The translations under genes were made by a program, and so were the position numbers. A DNA stretch of 64,000 nt from Enterococcus mundtii (GTDB lineage: Bacteria; Bacillota; Bacilli; Lactobacillales; Enterococcaceae), in contig NZ_CP018061.1 in the NCBI RefSeq assembly GCF_002813755.1, positions 3,276,001 to 3,340,000 on the forward strand, read 5' to 3'. Shown in pieces: positions 54,355 through 62,686 of the stretch (the stretch's first letter is position 1; each line of letters opens with the position of its first letter). A model generated the notes under the pieces. That model was not told the DNA's origin, ran no database searches, and was given only the letters and a program-made list of their open reading frames with translations.

Positions 54355-55773
54355 ATGACAATCAATTGGCAAAAAGAAGTCGAAGCACGTAAAGAAGACT
54401 TGCTTGAAGACTTAAAAAATCTTTTACGCGTAAGCAGTGAACGTGATGATTCAAAAGCAACTGCAGATGCACCATTTGGACCTGGGCCTCGTGACGCATT
54501 GAAACACATGCTTGCTTATGGTGAACGTGATGGCTTCGTTGTAAAAAACGTGGACAATTACGCAGGACACATCGATTTAGGTGAAGGAGACGAAACCTTA
54601 GGGATTTTTGGGCATATGGATGTTGTGCCTGCTGGCGATGGTTGGGATACTGATCCTTACGAACCAGTGATCAAAGACGGAAAAATCTTTGCTCGTGGGT
54701 CAAGTGATGACAAAGGTCCAAGTATGGCTGCCTATTATGCGATGAAAATCATCAAAGACCTAGATTTAGAATTATCGAAAAAAGTTCGCTTTGTCGTAGG
54801 TAGTGATGAAGAAAGTGGTTGGGCAGATATGGCTTACTACTTTGAACATGAAGAAGAACCTGATTTCGGTTTCTCACCAGATGCGGAATTCCCGATCATC
54901 AACGGAGAAAAAGGCAATGTTTCTTTCGCATTCCGTTTTAAAGGCGATAATGCCGGCGACTATGTATTGAAATCATTTACGTCAGGTTTACGTGAAAACA
55001 TGGTGCCAGGAACAGCGACTGCAAAAATTGAAGTACCAAGCGCAGATGCAGCAGTTGCATTAGAAAAGGCATTTTATGAATTTATTGAAGCAAACCCAAT
55101 CAATGGTTCGATTGAAGCAGAACATACATTTGTTACGATCAACGTAGTCGGAAAAGGGGCACATGGCGCAAGCCCACAATCTGGGATCAATGCCGGCTCT
55201 TTCTTAGCGAGCTTCCTTGATAATTATGAATTTATTGGTGCAGCTAAACAATTCATCCATGTGGCAGCTACTTACGTCCATGAAGACTTTTATGGTGAGA
55301 AATTAGGCGTTGCCCACGAAGACGAAAAAATGGGTAAACTAACAATGAACGCTGGGTTGTTTGCGTTTAAAGAAAATGGTTCAGAAGACGATAACTATAT
55401 CAACATGAACTTCCGTTTTCCTAAAGGCACAACCACAGATGAATTAGAAAGCAAACTGAACAAAACAGTAGCAGACGAAGGTGCCTCAGTTACTCGTGGT
55501 GCCCGTGTAATGGAACCACATTATGTACCAATGGATGATCCGTTGGTTGAAACATTATTACAAGTCTACGAAGATCATACCGGCGAAAAAGGCTATGAGC
55601 AAATCATCGGTGGTGGCACATATGGACGCTTATTAAAACGCGGTGTGGCGTATGGCGCAATGTTCCCAGGCTACACAGATACGATGCACCAAGCAAATGA
55701 ATTTATGAGTCTAGATGACTTGTTCCGTGCGACAGCGATTTATGCGGATGCTATCTATCGTTTGGCGAAGTAA
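54355..55773 (+). CDS. pepV: dipeptidase PepV (M20 family)
   Basis: Zinc dipeptidase of 472 residues that releases amino acids from imported dipeptides. IFGHMDVVPAGDGWDTDPYEP holds the first metal histidine and catalytic Asp near residue 85. SSDDKGPSMAAYYA has the bridging Asp, DEESGWADM the general base Glu. MFPGYTDTMHQANE carries the last metal histidine. GGAGG precedes ATG. It is monocistronic. Confidence 0.96.
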   Translation: MTINWQKEVEARKEDLLEDLKNLLRVSSERDDSKATADAPFGPGPRDALKHMLAYGERDGFVVKNVDNYAGHIDLGEGDETLGIFGHMDVVPAGDGWDTDPYEPVIKDGKIFARGSSDDKGPSMAAYYAMKIIKDLDLELSKKVRFVVGSDEESGWADMAYYFEHEEEPDFGFSPDAEFPIINGEKGNVSFAFRFKGDNAGDYVLKSFTSGLRENMVPGTATAKIEVPSADAAVALEKAFYEFIEANPINGSIEAEHTFVTINVVGKGAHGASPQSGINAGSFLASFLDNYEFIGAAKQFIHVAATYVHEDFYGEKLGVAHEDEKMGKLTMNAGLFAFKENGSEDDNYINMNFRFPKGTTTDELESKLNKTVADEGASVTRGARVMEPHYVPMDDPLVETLLQVYEDHTGEKGYEQIIGGGTYGRLLKRGVAYGAMFPGYTDTMHQANEFMSLDDLFRATAIYADAIYRLAK

Positions 55774-55891
55774 ATCATCTTTATTCGTACTTCAACATTC
55801 ATTGCAAAAGTCAGAAATAGTTGTATGCCTAGCTTAGATATAACATGATAAAATCAATAGGTAACAAATGACAAAGACTTGAGTGACACCT

Positions 55892-55929
55892 GGCCTTCAG
55901 AGAATTGGGCTTCTCTGAAGGCTTTTTTT
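55892..55929 (+). terminator. terminator downstream of pepV
   Basis: Arms GCCTTCAGAGAA and TTCTCTGAAGGC with a 6-base loop and seven Ts; located about 120 bp after the pepV stop. Confidence 0.9.
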
Positions 55930-56014
55930 GGATTCCGAAAAGCGGATATGTTAGTAAATGAATAAACATCTGACTGACTAGTCATTTATTTATTAGTTAT
56001 AGTTGTAAAGGTTG

Positions 56015-56056
56015 TTTACATTTGCTTGTTAATCTAATATTATAATAAGTGTATAC
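56015..56056 (+). promoter_or_regulatory. promoter and operator of the GntR/UTRA gene
   Basis: TTTACA at 56015-56020 and TATTAT at 56038-56043 with a 17-bp spacer. AGTGTATAC at 56048-56056 follows at once. Its reverse complement GTATACACT recurs at 56853-56861 before the PTS gene, so both are likely sites for the regulator encoded here. Confidence 0.65.
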
Positions 56057-56078
56057 AAATTTTGGAGGTGAAATGAAT

Positions 56079-56783
56079 ATGCCTAAATACATCGAAATCG
56101 CTCGTTCTTTGAAAAATAAGATTATCGAGGGTGAATTTAAAGAAGGCGAGCTATTACCAAACCAAGAAGCATTGGCAAAAACCTATCATACGAGTCGAGT
56201 AACTGTCAGAAAAGCGATACAGTTATTGATTGATGAATCTTTACTTTACACGAGACGGGGATCAGGGACATATGTTAGGAGCAATATAAAAAAGGACAAT
56301 GAGAGTGTGACCCAGATCAATAGCGTATTTGGGACTTCTGCTCAAGAAGGGACGGCGGTGACCAGTAAAATCATCCGCTTTGATGTGCGTTTTCCCACTT
56401 CTTATGAGTCTGAAGAATTGAAAATAAAGGCGACTGATCCGGTCTATGATATTAAACGAGTGAGATATGTCGATGAAGAGGCGAGAAGTATAGAGACATC
56501 TATCATGCCTCTTAAGTACATCAAAGATTTGGATGAAGAGATTTTAAAGGGGTCTATCTATAACTATATCAGAGAAGAGTTAGGTTATGTGGTCAGTGCG
56601 GCCCGTCGAGTGATCATTGCTTCAAAAGCAAATCATTTAGACAGTGAAGAGTTTGAGATCGAGGTAGGCGACCCGATTTTGGAAACCAATCAGATCGTCT
56701 TTTTTGATGATGGTACGCCGTTTGATCTATCTAAGACAAGATATCCCTATACGTCAGGGAAAATAGTAGCAGATATCAATTAG
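56079..56783 (+). CDS. GntR-family regulator with UTRA domain (beta-glucoside type)
   Basis: A 234-residue regulator. The N-terminal winged helix (about 1-70) has FKEGELLPNQEALAKTYHTSRVTVRKAI, cited as SRVTVRKAIQLL. A UTRA ligand domain (about 90-230) binds a phosphosugar in this family. GGAGG precedes two in-frame ATGs (56073 and 56079); 56079 has normal spacing. It is next to a PTS EIIC and a 6-phospho-beta-glucosidase, so its inducer is probably a phosphorylated beta-glucoside. Confidence 0.9.
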   Translation: MPKYIEIARSLKNKIIEGEFKEGELLPNQEALAKTYHTSRVTVRKAIQLLIDESLLYTRRGSGTYVRSNIKKDNESVTQINSVFGTSAQEGTAVTSKIIRFDVRFPTSYESEELKIKATDPVYDIKRVRYVDEEARSIETSIMPLKYIKDLDEEILKGSIYNYIREELGYVVSAARRVIIASKANHLDSEEFEIEVGDPILETNQIVFFDDGTPFDLSKTRYPYTSGKIVADIN

Positions 56784-56797
56784 ATAATAATACTTAA

Positions 56798-56834
56798 AAG
56801 ACTGTGCTTGTCACGATCAAGTGTGGTCTTTTTT
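56798..56834 (+). terminator. terminator of the GntR/UTRA gene
   Basis: Arms AGACTGTGCTTG and CAAGTGTGGTCT (with internal mismatches) followed by seven Ts. Confidence 0.7.
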
Positions 56835-56852
56835 TCTTTCTTTTGAAAATAA

Positions 56853-56905
56853 GTATACACTAATTTTAATTTTGTGTTTACAAAAACGCTTACAGGTGAT
56901 ATTCT
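56853..56905 (+). promoter_or_regulatory. operator, cre-like site and promoter of the PTS-glucosidase operon
   Basis: GTATACACT at 56853-56861 matches the site before the GntR gene in inverse orientation. TTTACA at 56877-56882 and TATTCT at 56900-56905 with a 17-bp spacer form the promoter. CAAAAACGCTTACA (56881-56894), a cre-like site with two mismatches, lies between them. Confidence 0.6.
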
Positions 56906-56954
56906 GTATTAGAAATTGATATACAACTATAGACAATTCAGGAGGCATAAATAA

Positions 56955-58286
56955 ATGGATGAGAAAAAAAGGGAAGCTTTGATGGGGAAATTTGTTTTAA
57001 CAGCTCAAAAAATCGGCAATCAAGTTTATTTAAGAACACTACGTGATTCATTTGCTACTATCATGCCTTTATTCATTTTAGCAGGTATTGCTATTTTAAT
57101 TAATTCGGTAGTGTTAGATCCGTCAGGTTGGTTCCAAAATATGATCAGCGCGGACACAATGGCATCTTGGCAAAACTGGGGATCGATCATTACGAACTCG
57201 ACCCTTAATATCACTGGGATTATTCTTGTGATCACCATTGGCTATTTCTTGTCAAAAAATAGAGAGTATGATAATCCAATTGGCGTCGTGATCGCTGTTG
57301 TTCCAGCATTTTTGACGTTGCTTCCAACAATGATCGAGACAACGCCGATCAATGGGGAAACGGCTGTGGAAATCAGTGGGGTCATCAGTTACGGGAATAT
57401 TGGTTCAAAAGGAGTCTTTGCTGCCATCATTACTGGATTATTGGCAACAGAGCTATACATTCGTCTGACACGTTCTAAAAAATTGCAAGTCAACTTAGGA
57501 GATAGTGTTCCGCCAGCGGTAGGAAAATCTTTTAACACGATGTTTCCATTGATCATTGTCGTTTCATTGTTTGCCTTTGCTTCATTTTTGATCCAACTAA
57601 CAGGAAATGATTTTATGAGAATCATCGAGCAATTCATCCAAGAACCGTTACGTGGTGTAGGTACGTCATTTATTGGTTACTTATTTTTAGTTTGCTTTGG
57701 CAACTTACTATTTTCTTTCGGTATTCACCAATCTGTCATCACAGGTCCGATCTTAGATCCATTGTTGATGGTAAATATGAATGAGAATATGGCAGCTACT
57801 GCGAATGGTGAAGCTGCTCCTCACATCATTAACTCAGCGTTTCACCAAGTATATGGCGCTTTGATGGGTGGAACGGGTTCGACGATTGCTTTAGTGATAG
57901 CAATATTGATTTTTAGTCGCTATCAAGCATATAAAGATTTATCTAAGTTGGCGTTAGGCCCTAATATTTTCAACATCAATGAACCTGTGATTTTTGGATT
58001 ACCGATCGTCTTCAACTTACCGATGATCATTCCTTTTGTATTGTCACCGATCATAGGTACGACCATTGGCTATTTAGCAACATCGATGCAGCTAGTCAAT
58101 CGCTGTGTGGTGCCAATTCCTTGGACGACACCACCATTTTTAAGTGGCTTTTTAGCAACAGCAGGTGATTGGCGAGCAATTGTTGTTCAAGCGGTCATTA
58201 TCGTTGCGTTAGTTTTCTTCTATCTGCCATTCTTGAAAATCAGTGAACGGGTTGCTCGTACAAATGCTGAGATGAGTCTTTCTTAA
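56955..58286 (+). CDS. PTS system lactose/cellobiose-family EIIC component
   Basis: Membrane channel of a phosphotransferase system for beta-glucosides, 443 residues with about ten helices. Family landmarks include FSFGIHQSVITGPILDPLL in the middle and FNINEPVIFGLPIVFNLPM near residue 340, the substrate-binding NEP loop. AGGAGG precedes the ATG. EIIA and EIIB are not encoded nearby, so shared cytosolic EIIAB from another locus must serve it. Confidence 0.94.
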   Translation: MDEKKREALMGKFVLTAQKIGNQVYLRTLRDSFATIMPLFILAGIAILINSVVLDPSGWFQNMISADTMASWQNWGSIITNSTLNITGIILVITIGYFLSKNREYDNPIGVVIAVVPAFLTLLPTMIETTPINGETAVEISGVISYGNIGSKGVFAAIITGLLATELYIRLTRSKKLQVNLGDSVPPAVGKSFNTMFPLIIVVSLFAFASFLIQLTGNDFMRIIEQFIQEPLRGVGTSFIGYLFLVCFGNLLFSFGIHQSVITGPILDPLLMVNMNENMAATANGEAAPHIINSAFHQVYGALMGGTGSTIALVIAILIFSRYQAYKDLSKLALGPNIFNINEPVIFGLPIVFNLPMIIPFVLSPIIGTTIGYLATSMQLVNRCVVPIPWTTPPFLSGFLATAGDWRAIVVQAVIIVALVFFYLPFLKISERVARTNAEMSLS

Positions 58287-58342
58287 ACGATTGCTAAAGG
58301 AAATAGACAAATGATAAATAGAACGATGATTGGAATGATAAG

Positions 58343-59698
58343 ATGGTAAAGGAAAAATTTTTCTGGGGAGATTCCTCCTCAAGTATGCAAACGGAAGGTG
58401 CTTGGAACGAAGGCGGAAAAGGATTGTCTGTTTATGACCTTCGTGAAGCGACTGAAACTACTTCAGATTGGAAACATGGGATTGATCGCTATCATAGATA
58501 TGAAGAAGATCTTGATTTGATGCAAGAAATGGGCATGAATTTTTATCGCTTCCAAACTTCTTGGTCACGTGTCAATCCTACAGGTGATGGGACATTCAAT
58601 GAAGAAGGACTCTTGTTTTATGATCGTTACATTGATGCGATGCTAAAACGGAATATTGAACCCATGCTATGTCTCTATCATTTTGATATGCCACTTCATC
58701 TTGCACAAAATTACGATGGGTTTATGAGTAAACACGTCGTAGATGCTTTTGTGGAATATGGAAAAAAAATGGTGGATCGTTACAAGAATAAAGTCAAGTA
58801 TTGGGTAACTTTCAATGAACAAAACTTGTATTCAACACCGTGGGCACTATTATACGGGGGAACATTGAATACGGAAGATACAGCGGATAACATTCATCAA
58901 ATCGCGCATAATATCATGGTCGCACATGCCAAAATCGCCAACTATATCCATGAAACGACAGATGGTCAAATTGGCGGGATGTTAGCCTATTCCAATATGT
59001 ACCCTGCGACAAATCACCCCAAAGATGTATTAATTGCGAGAGAATGGGATGAATTTATCAACCAGAATCTTTTAGATGCCTTTTGCGGACGTGGTTATTC
59101 GAAACAAGTTTTGACGTTTGAAGAACAGCATTTGAACGTAGATATGACAGAGGAAGAACTTGCTGAGATCGGAAAAGTAACAAGTGATTATTTAGCATTC
59201 AGTTACTATTGTACCGGAAGTATCAGTCATAAAAACATTCCAACAGATGTCGCACCAAACTATTATTTGACGTATGGTGAAGTGGAAAATCCATTTGTTT
59301 CGATGAATGAATGGAATCTGGGAATTGATCCTCTTGGATTTAGAGATATCATCAACAAGATGTATCAAAAGTACGATGTACCGATTTTCCCCGTTGAAAA
59401 TGGGATAGGCACGCAGGAAAAGTGGGATGGCAATACACCTATTCAAGACGACTACCGCATTTATTACCATGAACAGCATATCAAAGCGATGCAAGATGCA
59501 ATGAGCCTGGACGGCTGTGAAGTACTAGGTTATCTTGGCTGGGGATTGATTGATCTACCTAGCTCAAAAGGTGATATGGAAAAAAGATACGGGATGGTTT
59601 ACGTTAATAGAGGAAATCATGATCTACGTGATATGAAACGCGTACCTAAAAAAAGCTTCTATTGGTTCAAAGATTTTCTTGAAAAAGAGCAAGGCTGA
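58343..59698 (+). CDS. 6-phospho-beta-glucosidase (glycoside hydrolase family 1)
   Basis: Hydrolyses phosphorylated beta-glucosides brought in by the PTS. It has 451 residues in a TIM barrel. The acid/base glutamate is in WVTFNEQNLY near residue 160, and the nucleophile is in FPVENGIGTQEKWDG near residue 355. The start FFWGDSSSSMQTEGAWNE is GH1-typical. The ribosome site is weak, so coupling to the EIIC gene 56 bp upstream is possible. A terminator follows. Confidence 0.94.
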   Translation: MVKEKFFWGDSSSSMQTEGAWNEGGKGLSVYDLREATETTSDWKHGIDRYHRYEEDLDLMQEMGMNFYRFQTSWSRVNPTGDGTFNEEGLLFYDRYIDAMLKRNIEPMLCLYHFDMPLHLAQNYDGFMSKHVVDAFVEYGKKMVDRYKNKVKYWVTFNEQNLYSTPWALLYGGTLNTEDTADNIHQIAHNIMVAHAKIANYIHETTDGQIGGMLAYSNMYPATNHPKDVLIAREWDEFINQNLLDAFCGRGYSKQVLTFEEQHLNVDMTEEELAEIGKVTSDYLAFSYYCTGSISHKNIPTDVAPNYYLTYGEVENPFVSMNEWNLGIDPLGFRDIINKMYQKYDVPIFPVENGIGTQEKWDGNTPIQDDYRIYYHEQHIKAMQDAMSLDGCEVLGYLGWGLIDLPSSKGDMEKRYGMVYVNRGNHDLRDMKRVPKKSFYWFKDFLEKEQG

Positions 59699-59718
59699 TA
59701 GAATGAGTAAATAATAGC

Positions 59719-59768
59719 AAAAAAGCTGCATGTATTCGCTGGATCAAGTGAATGTATGTCGCTTTTTG
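59719..59768 (+). terminator. terminator of the beta-glucoside operon
   Basis: Arms AAAAAGCTGCATGTATTC and GAATGTATGTCGCTTTTT, with some mismatches and G-T pairs, ending in Ts. Confidence 0.75.
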
Positions 59769-59957
59769 TACGTTCTTATTCGTTTTGGGTTAAGTGATAA
59801 ATCAACCATACAGTTGGTTGGCTGAATGTTTATAAGCGACTACCAACAGTAATGTTTCTCTTTATCGTTTGGAGGAAATACTTTTTTTATTTTCAAAAAA
59901 ATTCGTTCATTCTGTCGACATTTATTCAGTAAAATAATTACTAAAGGGGGAATTACG

Positions 59958-60137
59958 ATGGAACACGAAACATTGGAAGGGCTTAGAGAAAGAAAACAGC
60001 GTAAATTAGCATCAGTTAAAGAGCAAGCATTAAATGAAGTCGACAGAAATAAAGAAGTAACGAAAGATAGTAAAGAAGTATTACACAGAGATGATTCTCA
60101 GGCTGTGGGGCAAAGCGAAAAAAATAAAGAGAGATAA
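59958..60137 (+). CDS. small charged helical protein, 59 residues (paralogue A)
   Basis: A short gene with a strong AAAGGGGG site 7 bases before the ATG. The product is mostly charged (METLEGLRERKQRKLASVKEQ-like start: HETLEGLRERKQRK, then KEQALNEVDRNKE, ending EKNKER) and predicted to be helical without a membrane segment. It resembles the product of 60272-60457. Function unknown. Confidence 0.7.
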   Translation: MEHETLEGLRERKQRKLASVKEQALNEVDRNKEVTKDSKEVLHRDDSQAVGQSEKNKER

Positions 60138-60271
60138 ATTTTCAAAAATCCAGAATATGAATAGAAGATACTTGAACGTCTCAGCATCCTGTTCGATTGA
60201 TGCGACTTTCTAGATTTGTATGGTTACAGTGAATTTTAAAAACCAAGCTTTTTAAAAGAAAGGAGAGCATG

Positions 60272-60457
60272 ATGAAAGAAAAAGATCTAGATAAGTTAAA
60301 AGAGAAAAGAAGACAAGAAATCGAAGGTATCAAACAGCGCTCTTTTGCAGAAATCAGTAAAATCAAAGTGAATAATATGAAAAAACTAAAAGTAGACAAA
60401 ATGGAATTTAAAGAAAAAAGAGCGAATCATCAAAAAAATGAAGGACGTGTACTATAA
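60272..60457 (+). CDS. small charged helical protein, 61 residues (paralogue B)
   Basis: Lys/Glu-rich helix-prone protein with DLDKLKEKRRQEIEGIKQRSF at the start, cited as LDKLKEKRRQEIEGIKQ. This lines up with LEGLRERKQRKLASVKE of the neighbour at 59958. AAGGAGAG precedes two ATGs (60269 and 60272); the second has better spacing. No family recognised; the pair may bind nucleic acid or a partner protein. Confidence 0.7.
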   Translation: MKEKDLDKLKEKRRQEIEGIKQRSFAEISKIKVNNMKKLKVDKMEFKEKRANHQKNEGRVL

Positions 60458-60494
60458 AATTTTTATTTTATTAGGAAGAGTTTTACAGAAGACG

Positions 60495-60559
60495 TCAACA
60501 CAAAGAGCTTACACACCCAAAATTTGAAGTATTTTGGGTGTGTAAGCTCTTTGTGTTGA
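60495..60559. repeat. 29-bp perfect inverted repeat with 7-base loop
   Basis: Left arm starts TCAACACAAAGAGCTTACAC and right arm ends GTGTAAGCTCTTTGTGTTGA; all 29 pairs match. It lies between convergent genes and 8 bases before the end of the PH-domain gene. There is no poly-T tail on either side, so it is not an ordinary terminator, though it would form a very stable RNA hairpin. Confidence 0.85.
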
Positions 60560-60567
60560 TCGTAAGT

Positions 60568-60948
60568 TTAAGATAAGACAGCTGTTGCTAGCGCCTGTTG
60601 TACGGCGATGATATTCTTATCTTTTCTGAATTGTAAAGACTCTGCGGGTAGTTCTGCGCTAGAAATCCAAATTTTCAATTCGGCATCTAAATCAAAATGC
60701 CCACTTGTTTCAATCGAAAAACGTGAAATCGAGCGGTAAGGGATCGATTTATATTCACTTTTTTTACCGGTCATTCCTTGTTTATCGACGATAATCATCC
60801 GACGGTCGGTAAAAATAATCAAATCACGTACTAATTTGAACGCTAACTCTACCTGTTCCATTGGAATCAGGATTTCTTGAACTTCTCTTGTGATATTCGT
60901 TGTATCTTTTTGGGTAGCATTTCCCATCAAGCCATCAAATAGCCCCAT
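60568..60948 (-). CDS. bacterial PH-domain protein (bPH_1 family)
   Basis: A 126-residue protein almost wholly made of a pleckstrin-homology-like domain: LIIFTDRRMIIVDKQG near residue 45 and SIPYRSISRFSIETSG near residue 68 are the family motifs. It is cytoplasmic, with no signal or membrane segment. Function in Firmicutes is poorly known. AAAGGAG precedes ATG 60948. The inverted repeat at 60495-60559 follows its stop. Confidence 0.87.
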   Translation of the reverse strand: MGLFDGLMGNATQKDTTNITREVQEILIPMEQVELAFKLVRDLIIFTDRRMIIVDKQGMTGKKSEYKSIPYRSISRFSIETSGHFDLDAELKIWISSAELPAESLQFRKDKNIIAVQQALATAVLS

Positions 60949-61172
60949 AAAAACACTCCTTTAGTCGTAGGATAAAATCATTGTAGTACTCTATCTCATT
61001 TCTATCTCATTGTAACAAAGCTTTTGAATGAACGAGCAATTTATTCTTCAAAAGAATAAAAAAATTGAATTTGTAAGGCTGAGTGAGACAAAGTCACGTT
61101 AAACAGATGGTTTGAGGTTTGACTTTATTAATGTTACGGTTGTTATGTAATTAAGAATAGAGGAGGCAAACT

Positions 61173-62630
61173 ATGGGGAAATATGATTTACCGCAAGTAG
61201 AAACTCATCTTTATATTAATGGCAAATGGCTTGAAGGCTCTGAAGGAACAGTTGATGTCGTCAATCCAGCAACTGGTGAAACGTTAGCAAGCGTTCAACA
61301 AGGTGGCGAAAAAGAGACAAAAGAAGCCATTGAAGCTGCCAACAAGGCATTCGAAGGTTGGTCAAGAACGGCACCAAGCGAACGAGCAAAATTAATGAAT
61401 AAAATGGCTGATCTAGTAGAAGAAGACAGCGAACGTTTAGCAAAAATCATGACGATGGAGCAAGGGAAACCGCTTGCTCAAGCGACGGCAGAAATCCAAA
61501 CAAATGTCGAAAACCTTCGCTGGAATGCAGCGCAAGGCCAACGAATCATGGGAGAAATCATTCCTTCACCTGAAGGGAAACAATGGCAAGCACGTAAACA
61601 ACCAGTAGGTGTCGTCGGCGCCATCACACCATGGAACTTTCCATCCAACATGATCATTCGTAAAATCTCGCCGGCAATCGCCGCAGGCTGTACGGTTATC
61701 TTAAAACCAGCAAAATCAACACCTCTATCAGCACTTGCGCTGATGGAACTATTCCACAAAGCTGGCTTTCCAGATGGCGTCGTAAATATCGTCATGGGGG
61801 ACTCCTCAACTATTGGAAAGATTTTGTCTGAATCGGATGATATCCAAAAAATCACATTTACAGGTTCAACAGAAGTTGGACAAATTCTAAATGAACAAGC
61901 AGCACCTACCTTGAAAAAAGTTTCTATGGAGCTAGGTGGACATGCGCCATTTATTATTTTTCCAGATGCCGATGTAGAATTAGCAGTCGATACATTGATC
62001 AAAACGAAATTTATCAACAATGGACAAGTATGTACGTCACCAAATCGAATTTTTATCCATAAAGAAATCAAAGAACAAGCAACAAAATTGATTGTGGAAA
62101 AAATCAGAGAAGTGACTGTTGGAAATGGCTTAGACGATCCAACTACGGGGCCATTGATCAATGAAGAAGGCGTAAAAAAAGTTGAAGAACAACTAGAAGA
62201 TGCAGTAGCTAAAGGAGCAGAAATCTTGGCTGGTGGTCATCGTCTAACGGACGGAGAATATGCAAATGGCTTTTTCTTTGAACCGACAGTATTAGATGGC
62301 GTGAAAAAGGAAATGGATATTTTCTACAATGAAACATTTGGACCAGTGATCCCAATCATTACATTTGAAGACGAAGAACAAGTAATCAAAGATGCCAATG
62401 ATACGATTTTTGGTTTAGCATCATATTTCTTTGCGACGAATATCCATACGATCAACAATGTAAGCAATAAATTGCAATATGGCATGGTCGGTGTCAATGA
62501 TACGACGATCTCAAATTCTGCGACACCATTTGGGGGAGTCAAACATTCAGGGTTTGGCCGTGAGAACGGAACTTTTGGGGTAGAGGAATATGTCGAAGTG
62601 AAGTTTGTGACGATTGCATCAGAGAAATAA
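61173..62630 (+). CDS. gabD: NAD(P)+-dependent succinate-semialdehyde-type dehydrogenase
   Basis: Aldehyde dehydrogenase of 485 residues. MELGGHAPFIIF carries the general base Glu near residue 255, and NNGQVCTSPNR has the nucleophile Cys near residue 290. ITPWNFPSNM is a cofactor-site segment, and FGPVIPI is near the C-terminus. It resembles the GabD branch most, but related aldehydes may be the real substrate. No GABA transaminase is nearby. AGGAGG precedes the ATG, and a TTGACT near 61121 may be its -35. Confidence 0.85.
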   Translation: MGKYDLPQVETHLYINGKWLEGSEGTVDVVNPATGETLASVQQGGEKETKEAIEAANKAFEGWSRTAPSERAKLMNKMADLVEEDSERLAKIMTMEQGKPLAQATAEIQTNVENLRWNAAQGQRIMGEIIPSPEGKQWQARKQPVGVVGAITPWNFPSNMIIRKISPAIAAGCTVILKPAKSTPLSALALMELFHKAGFPDGVVNIVMGDSSTIGKILSESDDIQKITFTGSTEVGQILNEQAAPTLKKVSMELGGHAPFIIFPDADVELAVDTLIKTKFINNGQVCTSPNRIFIHKEIKEQATKLIVEKIREVTVGNGLDDPTTGPLINEEGVKKVEEQLEDAVAKGAEILAGGHRLTDGEYANGFFFEPTVLDGVKKEMDIFYNETFGPVIPIITFEDEEQVIKDANDTIFGLASYFFATNIHTINNVSNKLQYGMVGVNDTTISNSATPFGGVKHSGFGRENGTFGVEEYVEVKFVTIASEK

Positions 62631-62639
62631 ATGATAAGA

Positions 62640-62686
62640 TAAAAAGAAGAGGATGATTGCATAAAATCATCTCTCTTCTTTTTTAT
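62640..62686 (+). terminator. terminator of gabD, overlapping the end of the GT2 gene
   Basis: Arms AAAAAGAAGAG-GATGATT and AATCATC-TCTCTTCTTTTT with a short loop and a T run on the plus strand. The right arm also encodes the last residues (NKKEER) of the convergent glycosyltransferase. Confidence 0.82.

Noticed and set aside
61478..62161. 227-codon open frame on the minus strand
   Set aside because: Antisense shadow of the gabD-type gene.
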